From positions 1 through 64,000 of the forward strand of contig JBBRPH010000007.1 of NCBI GenBank assembly GCA_038228295.1: DNA of 64,000 nt, in the 5' to 3' direction. The DNA is from JAICKM01 sp038228295. Lineage in GTDB: Bacteria; Chloroflexota; Chloroflexia; QHBQ01; JAICKM01. This document shows positions 59,971 through 64,000 of this stretch, piece after piece. Within the stretch, counting starts at the first letter, position 1; every line of letters starts with the position of its first letter. The notes below the pieces were generated by a model. That model ran no database searches and was not told where the DNA came from. It saw only the letters and a program-made list of their open reading frames with translations. A program made the position numbers and the translations under genes.

Positions 59971-62364
59971 TTATTTGCCGACGGCGACAAATAGTACGCT
60001 ATGACCGTGATTCATAGCATTGCGGATTGTCGTATTGCCGCCGGCCAGGACATATTGGAGCGGGCGCACGAAGGGAGCGACCTGGCCCTCATAGGTGTCT
60101 TTGCTCGCGCCCTGCATCATCGGCTCAACACCTTCCTGGAGGATTTTGCTCATATCAACATAAAGCGTGGCAGTGCTGTTGGCCGGCACATGAGCCAAGC
60201 GGGCACGCACGGTGGGGTCGGTGCCCATACCTTTGCCGGCGCCACTCAACACCGTGTCCGCATAAGTCTTGCCGGCGGCGGGATCGGGATCGGTGGTGCC
60301 GGCAGCGTACATCTTGTCGCCGATTACACCGTAGAACGCGGGTAGACCCTCGATACTGAACAGCGATCCGCCGGCGACCGTCACCGGCTGCGGCGCACTG
60401 CCGCCCTGCGCGGCTATGCTCGTGTTCAGCTTATCCAGCACTCCGCTCATCTTCGCGCCGTCACCCGCCTTCAGGCGCAGTTCCACCGCGCCGGTCAGGA
60501 TCGGGTTGTTGATGCCTTTGTGTCCGCCGACACTGATCAGATAATCCCCGCCGAGCAGCGGCAGTACATCCGCTTCAACATCTACGCCGGTCTGCTGTTT
60601 AACCTGCGCGAGGCCGTCGTTAATTTGCTGCTCCATCCCTTGCTTGCGGTAGAGGTCTAGCGCCTGCTTGATCTGGGTTTTGAGATCGGCCCCGCTGTAG
60701 AAAGCCCAGCTAGCGGGCGGCACATCGTTTAGGGCATCGGCAGCGGGCGCGGCTCCGGTGCCGACCGGCTGACCGTCAAGCTGGGTATCGCTCACCGTGT
60801 CAAGCTGCATTCCGTCATCGTGGGCAGCCAGGGCCATCGCCGCCGTGCCGCTTATCTTGACCATCTTCGTGGGCGTGGGCGGCGCAGCGGCGCCGAGCGA
60901 ATTGTTCATATCGCTCTGGATCTTATCCATCACCGTCTGGAACGTGTCATAGAGGCTGGTCATGTTCATGTAGGCCATGCCCAGGCGGTCTTTGGCGGCC
61001 GGTAACTCGGCTTCCAGGCTGGTGTAGGCGGCGCTGTCGGCCAGAGCGTTGGCGGTCTTGCCGTCCTTGAAGCGATCAATCACGCCGTGCATCGTCGTCG
61101 GGTCGAAAGTCAGCGCGGCGGTGCTGCCGAGCAGCGCCACATAGAGCGGCTGGTCTTTACCGTCCGTGGCACACTGCGCGGTCGAGATTTTACGGATGTC
61201 CACCTCTTTGTACTTTTCGGCGACGGGTATATCGGTGACTTTGCCGCTGCCGCCGGGCACTTTCTTCAGGCCGCCAGGCAGCCCTTGCTTCGCCAGCGCC
61301 GCCAGATCGAGGTCGGCGACCAGCACGACTTTGGGCAGCAGCAACTTACTTGCGCTATCGCCGGCCGTGTCGCCTTTGAGGGTCATCAGCTGCTGCATTT
61401 CGGCTTTCGAGAGCGGCAGCATCGCCAGGGTGACATTGTGGCCCAGGAAGGAAGTGGCCTCATCCATAGAAGTCGGCGTACCGGCGGCGGGCGCGCTGTT
61501 GAGGCAACCGCTCACCGTCGAGGTCAAGGTTTGGCCGGCCGCAGCCGTCTGGCTTTTGATCTTGTCTACAGCAGTCTGCCAGCCGGGCTGGCCGGTGAAG
61601 GCGGCTTGCATTTTATCCAGCGCAGCCTTTTGCCCGCTCGCCGGATGCGGGTCGAAGCTGACGAATGCGAGCGTATCGGCGGGCAACAGCTTGGTAGCGG
61701 CGACCGGAGCGAGAGTCTGTGTCGCCAAGTAAGCGGCGCTCCCCACACCGACCAACGCCAACAAACCTAGTACGATCAGCACGTTCCGCAGTAAATGGCT
61801 TTTACGAGGAGCTTGGCCCGGTGGCGGCACCGCATACTGAGGCGGCGGGGCGCCGTATTTACCCGGCGGCGGCCCGGCGGCGTATTGTCCCGGCGGCGGC
61901 GCCGCATACTGGGGCGGCGGGGCGCCGTATTGACCCGGCGGCGGCCCGGCGGCGTATTGGCCCGGCGGCGGCGCCGCATACTGAGGCGGCGGGGCGCCGT
62001 ATTGACCCGGCGGCGGCCCAGCAGCATATTGACCCGGCGGCGGGGCGCCGTATTGACCCGGCGGCGGCCCGGCGGCATATTGACCCGGCGGCGGGGCGCC
62101 GTATTGGCCCGGCGGCGGTCCGGCAGGCGGCGGCGGCCCCGCCGCCGATTGCTCCTCGTTCAGAAAAACAAAGTCATCCTGCGCGGCGGGTTGCGCCGGC
62201 GGGCCTGCGTTGTAGCCGTAGGCGGCCGGGGGGGTCGCCGGGGGAGCCGCGGCGTTGTAGCCGTAAGCCGGCGGTTGCGCGGTTTCGGTAGGCATGGGCT
62301 GGTGACAACGGACACAGAGCTGCCCACCTCTTTCGTTCTGCGTACCACAATTCGGACAGATCAT
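59971..62364 (-). CDS. Zinc-ribbon, PPPGQY-repeat, membrane-anchored DUF3352 protein
   Basis: The 797-residue protein begins with a zinc ribbon (MICPNCGTQNERGGQLCVRC; Cys 3, 6, 17, 20). It continues with a Tyr/Pro linker and then about fourteen PPPGQY(G/A)A-type repeats (about 75-185), a membrane helix (about 193-215), and a large outside DUF3352 domain (about 220-797) opening with LLPADTLAFVSFDPHP. The PPPGQY array is cytoplasmic and resembles tracts that drive condensation or bind partners. The function of DUF3352 is unknown. AAAGGA lies before ATG 62364. The repeat DNA (about 61805-62140) is nearly periodic and prone to copy-number change. Confidence 0.8.
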   Translation of the reverse strand: MICPNCGTQNERGGQLCVRCHQPMPTETAQPPAYGYNAAAPPATPPAAYGYNAGPPAQPAAQDDFVFLNEEQSAAGPPPPAGPPPGQYGAPPPGQYAAGPPPGQYGAPPPGQYAAGPPPGQYGAPPPQYAAPPPGQYAAGPPPGQYGAPPPQYAAPPPGQYAAGPPPGKYGAPPPQYAVPPPGQAPRKSHLLRNVLIVLGLLALVGVGSAAYLATQTLAPVAATKLLPADTLAFVSFDPHPASGQKAALDKMQAAFTGQPGWQTAVDKIKSQTAAAGQTLTSTVSGCLNSAPAAGTPTSMDEATSFLGHNVTLAMLPLSKAEMQQLMTLKGDTAGDSASKLLLPKVVLVADLDLAALAKQGLPGGLKKVPGGSGKVTDIPVAEKYKEVDIRKISTAQCATDGKDQPLYVALLGSTAALTFDPTTMHGVIDRFKDGKTANALADSAAYTSLEAELPAAKDRLGMAYMNMTSLYDTFQTVMDKIQSDMNNSLGAAAPPTPTKMVKISGTAAMALAAHDDGMQLDTVSDTQLDGQPVGTGAAPAADALNDVPPASWAFYSGADLKTQIKQALDLYRKQGMEQQINDGLAQVKQQTGVDVEADVLPLLGGDYLISVGGHKGINNPILTGAVELRLKAGDGAKMSGVLDKLNTSIAAQGGSAPQPVTVAGGSLFSIEGLPAFYGVIGDKMYAAGTTDPDPAAGKTYADTVLSGAGKGMGTDPTVRARLAHVPANSTATLYVDMSKILQEGVEPMMQGASKDTYEGQVAPFVRPLQYVLAGGNTTIRNAMNHGHSVLFVAVGK

Positions 62365-62415
62365 ACGATCCTTTTCTCCTCTCTTTATCCAGAGACATTG
62401 GTATCCCGCCCCCTG

Positions 62416-63399
62416 CTAAGGGGTTAGGATCGCAGCTAAGGCGGTCGGCTCGACATTGCCTCCACTAATGAATAGCACCACCCGACTATTAGTTACGTCC
62501 ACCACCCCACTAAGGACGGCGGCCAGCGACACCGCGCCGGTCGGTTCTACCACCAAGCGCGCATAGCGGGCGAGATAGCGCACCGCATCGAGGATCGCCG
62601 CTTCCTCCACGATCACCATATCGTCTACTAAGCGCTGGATCACCGTCCAGGGCTGCGCGCCGAGTGCCTGTGTGCGAACTCCATCGGCCACAGTGCTACC
62701 GGTTTGCGCGGCGGGCCAATGCACGATATGCCCCGCCTGAAACGAAGCCGCGCCGTCACCGGCCAACACCGGTTCCACGCCCACAATGCGGGCCTGCGGC
62801 CGCCGGCTTTTGAGCGCGGTGGCATTACCACTTAACAGGCCGCCCCCACCGACCGGCAACAGCAGCAGGTCAAGATCAGGTAGATCGGCCAGGATTTCCA
62901 GCGTGGCGGTGCCCTGCCCGGCCATGATCAGCGGATCGTCGTAGGGCGGCACCAGCACATAGCCGTGCTCACGCTGTAACTCTTCGGCTAAGAGCCGCCG
63001 CGCCTCCGACCCCGGCGCACAAGGCACTACCGTCGCCCCCCAACCCTGCGTCGCGGCCAACTTCACCGGCGGCGCATCGGTCGGCATAACAATTGTCGCC
63101 TGGATACCCAACAGATAGGCGGCACAGGCCACGCCTTGCGCGTGGTTGCCGCTCGAATAGGCGATCACCCCCTGCGCCCGCTCCACCGGCGACAGTGCAG
63201 CCAGCTTATTATAAGCTCCACGAATCTTGAAGGAACCCGTCAGTTGCAGATTCTCCGGCTTCAGCCAGATTTCGGCGCCGGCCGGCAAGCCCGGTCCGCG
63301 CAACCGCAGCAACGGCGTATGCACGATCACCCCGCGCCCACGCTCCGCCGCCACCGCCACATCCGTCAGCGTAATCGGCAACTCATCCGTCAACCGCAT
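62416..63399 (-). CDS. Threonine dehydratase / serine racemase-like PLP enzyme
   Basis: The 327-residue fold-type II PLP enzyme has the Schiff-base Lys in GSFKIRGA (about 55-62), YSSGNHAQGVA (about 80-90), the phosphate-binding loop PVGGGGLLSG (about 180) and a late FISGGNVE (about 312). It lacks an ACT domain, so it is of the catabolic threonine/serine deaminase or racemase type rather than the biosynthetic IlvA. ATG 63399 is preferred to GTG 63414; neither has a Shine-Dalgarno, and the leader is a heptamer tract. The upstream ABC ATPase gene ends inside the same tract. Confidence 0.85.
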   Translation of the reverse strand: MRLTDELPITLTDVAVAAERGRGVIVHTPLLRLRGPGLPAGAEIWLKPENLQLTGSFKIRGAYNKLAALSPVERAQGVIAYSSGNHAQGVACAAYLLGIQATIVMPTDAPPVKLAATQGWGATVVPCAPGSEARRLLAEELQREHGYVLVPPYDDPLIMAGQGTATLEILADLPDLDLLLLPVGGGGLLSGNATALKSRRPQARIVGVEPVLAGDGAASFQAGHIVHWPAAQTGSTVADGVRTQALGAQPWTVIQRLVDDMVIVEEAAILDAVRYLARYARLVVEPTGAVSLAAVLSGVVDVTNSRVVLFISGGNVEPTALAAILTP

Positions 63400-63404
63400 C
63401 GCAT

Positions 63405-63437
63405 TACCTAGCACTTAGCACTCAACACTCAACACGC
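63405..63437. repeat. TAGCACT/CAACACT heptamer tract shared by two genes
   Basis: TAGCACT-TAGCACT-CAACACT-CAACACG (63409-63436) contains the stop codon of the ABC ATPase gene and ends nine bases before the ATG of the dehydratase gene, both on the minus strand. Confidence 0.85.
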
Positions 63438-64000
63438 ACCGCCGTGTCGTGCAAAATCCGTCCGTCTTGCACCGTGACGATCCGTTGGGCCTGACGGGCC
63501 AAGTCCGGGTCGTGGGTTACAAAGATCACCAGCTTACCCTGGCGGCTCAATTCGCCCAGCAAGGCAAACACCCGCTCACCGCTGGCGCTGTCGAGATTGC
63601 CCGTCGGCTCATCGGCGATAAGGATTGGCGGGTCGTTGGCGAGCGCGCGCGCGATAGCAACGCGCTGCTGCTCGCCACCCGACATCTCACTGGGTAAGTG
63701 GGCGGCTTGTTCGGCCACGCCCACCCGGCGCAGCAGGCCCAGCGCACGCTCGCGTCGCCGCCCATTCCAGGTTTTGAGAAAGTCCATCGGCAGCATCACG
63801 TTTTCGAGTGCGGTCAGCGTCGGCAAGAGCTGAAAAAACTGGAAGACGATACCGACGTTCGCGCCCCGCCACTCAGCCAGCGCATTTTCGCTCAACTTCT
63901 GGATCATGCGACCACCCACCATAACTTCACCGGTCGTCGGCTTGTCAATACCGGTGATCATATTGAGGATGGTGGATTTGCCGCTGCCTGACTGCCCAAC
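63422..64000 (-). CDS. ABC transporter ATPase, MacB/LolD type (5' end outside window)
   Basis: The visible 192 residues start inside Walker A (VGQSGSGKST at the window edge) and include the Q-loop IVFQFFQLLP, signature MSGGEQQRVAIARAL, Walker B PILIADEPTGNLDS and H-loop FVTHDP. The subfamily exports lipoproteins, peptides or drugs with an FtsX-type permease, which must lie beyond the window. It is a separate system from the ATPase at 11366. The last residues (VRVEC) and stop are coded by a heptamer tract. Confidence 0.9.
   Translation of the reverse strand, partial: VGQSGSGKSTILNMITGIDKPTTGEVMVGGRMIQKLSENALAEWRGANVGIVFQFFQLLPTLTALENVMLPMDFLKTWNGRRRERALGLLRRVGVAEQAAHLPSEMSGGEQQRVAIARALANDPPILIADEPTGNLDSASGERVFALLGELSRQGKLVIFVTHDPDLARQAQRIVTVQDGRILHDTAVRVEC

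Noticed and set aside
61719..62427. Plus-strand Arg/Pro-rich ORFs over the PPPGQY region
   Set aside because: Antisense readings of the repeat array; the minus-strand protein has zinc ribbon, membrane helix and DUF3352 domain in one frame.

Overview
The window is a gene-dense, GC-rich bacterial chromosome segment. It most resembles a member of the Chloroflexota (probably Chloroflexia), which is an inference from gene content. Pointers are the clusters ruvB-DUF2905-queA, recA/recX, tilS-hpt-ftsH and smc/ftsY; a MacA/MacB-type exporter with no TolC partner; a zinc-ribbon/PPPGQY/DUF3352 surface protein; several Pro/Thr-stalk surface proteins; large membrane glycosyltransferases; and abundant heptanucleotide tandem repeats between genes. 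No phage or complete insertion sequence is seen. A truncated ORF and a 42-bp tandem repeat at the extreme left may be the remains of a mobile element.

Layout. 1-2 kb: repeat tract and a larBE pair (nickel-pincer cofactor synthesis). 2-6 kb: two polytopic envelope glycan enzymes. 6-9.5 kb: a GAF/PAS/HD-GYP signalling protein and tRNA-Leu(UAG). 9.5-15 kb: a four-gene exporter operon whose adaptor carries about 18 tandem 26-residue helical repeats. 15-18 kb: membrane protein, ECF sigma factor with a probable anti-sigma partner, DinB-like protein. 17.8-24.6 kb: ftsY, an amphipathic-helix membrane protein and smc. 24.7-29 kb: a membrane-tethered metallo-beta-lactamase-fold protein, ruvB, DUF2905, queA. 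29-38 kb: a third glycosyltransferase, a beta-lactamase-like protein, OB-like and stalk proteins, proline dehydrogenase, a lipoprotein, and a PadR/DUF4188 operon. 38.4-43 kb: tandem VOC genes with duplicated leaders, recA with a promoter and a possible SOS box, a 205-bp element bounded by 34-bp inverted repeats, a SnoaL-like gene, recX, and an MBL-fold protein that has lost its metal ligands. 43-48.7 kb: pyrG and a coupled Cys4 protein, a CatE-like dioxygenase, a membrane pair and a 65-aa protein. 48.8-56.7 kb: stalk protein, mannose-1-phosphate guanylyltransferase, SPFH protein, alpha/beta hydrolase, tilS, hpt. 56.9-64 kb: ftsH, a Fic protein with two altered motif residues, the DUF3352 protein, a threonine-dehydratase-like enzyme and a partial ABC ATPase.

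Cross-cutting signals. (1) Degenerate 7-bp tandem repeats lie at many gene borders. They supply stop codons, 5' leaders and in-frame loop insertions. (2) Two glycosyltransferase genes have a -10 box seven bases before the ATG, which suggests leaderless transcripts. (3) Terminators are mostly long perfect hairpins, several of them bidirectional. The genes are largely housekeeping: DNA repair and recombination, chromosome segregation, tRNA modification, nucleotide metabolism and envelope biogenesis.
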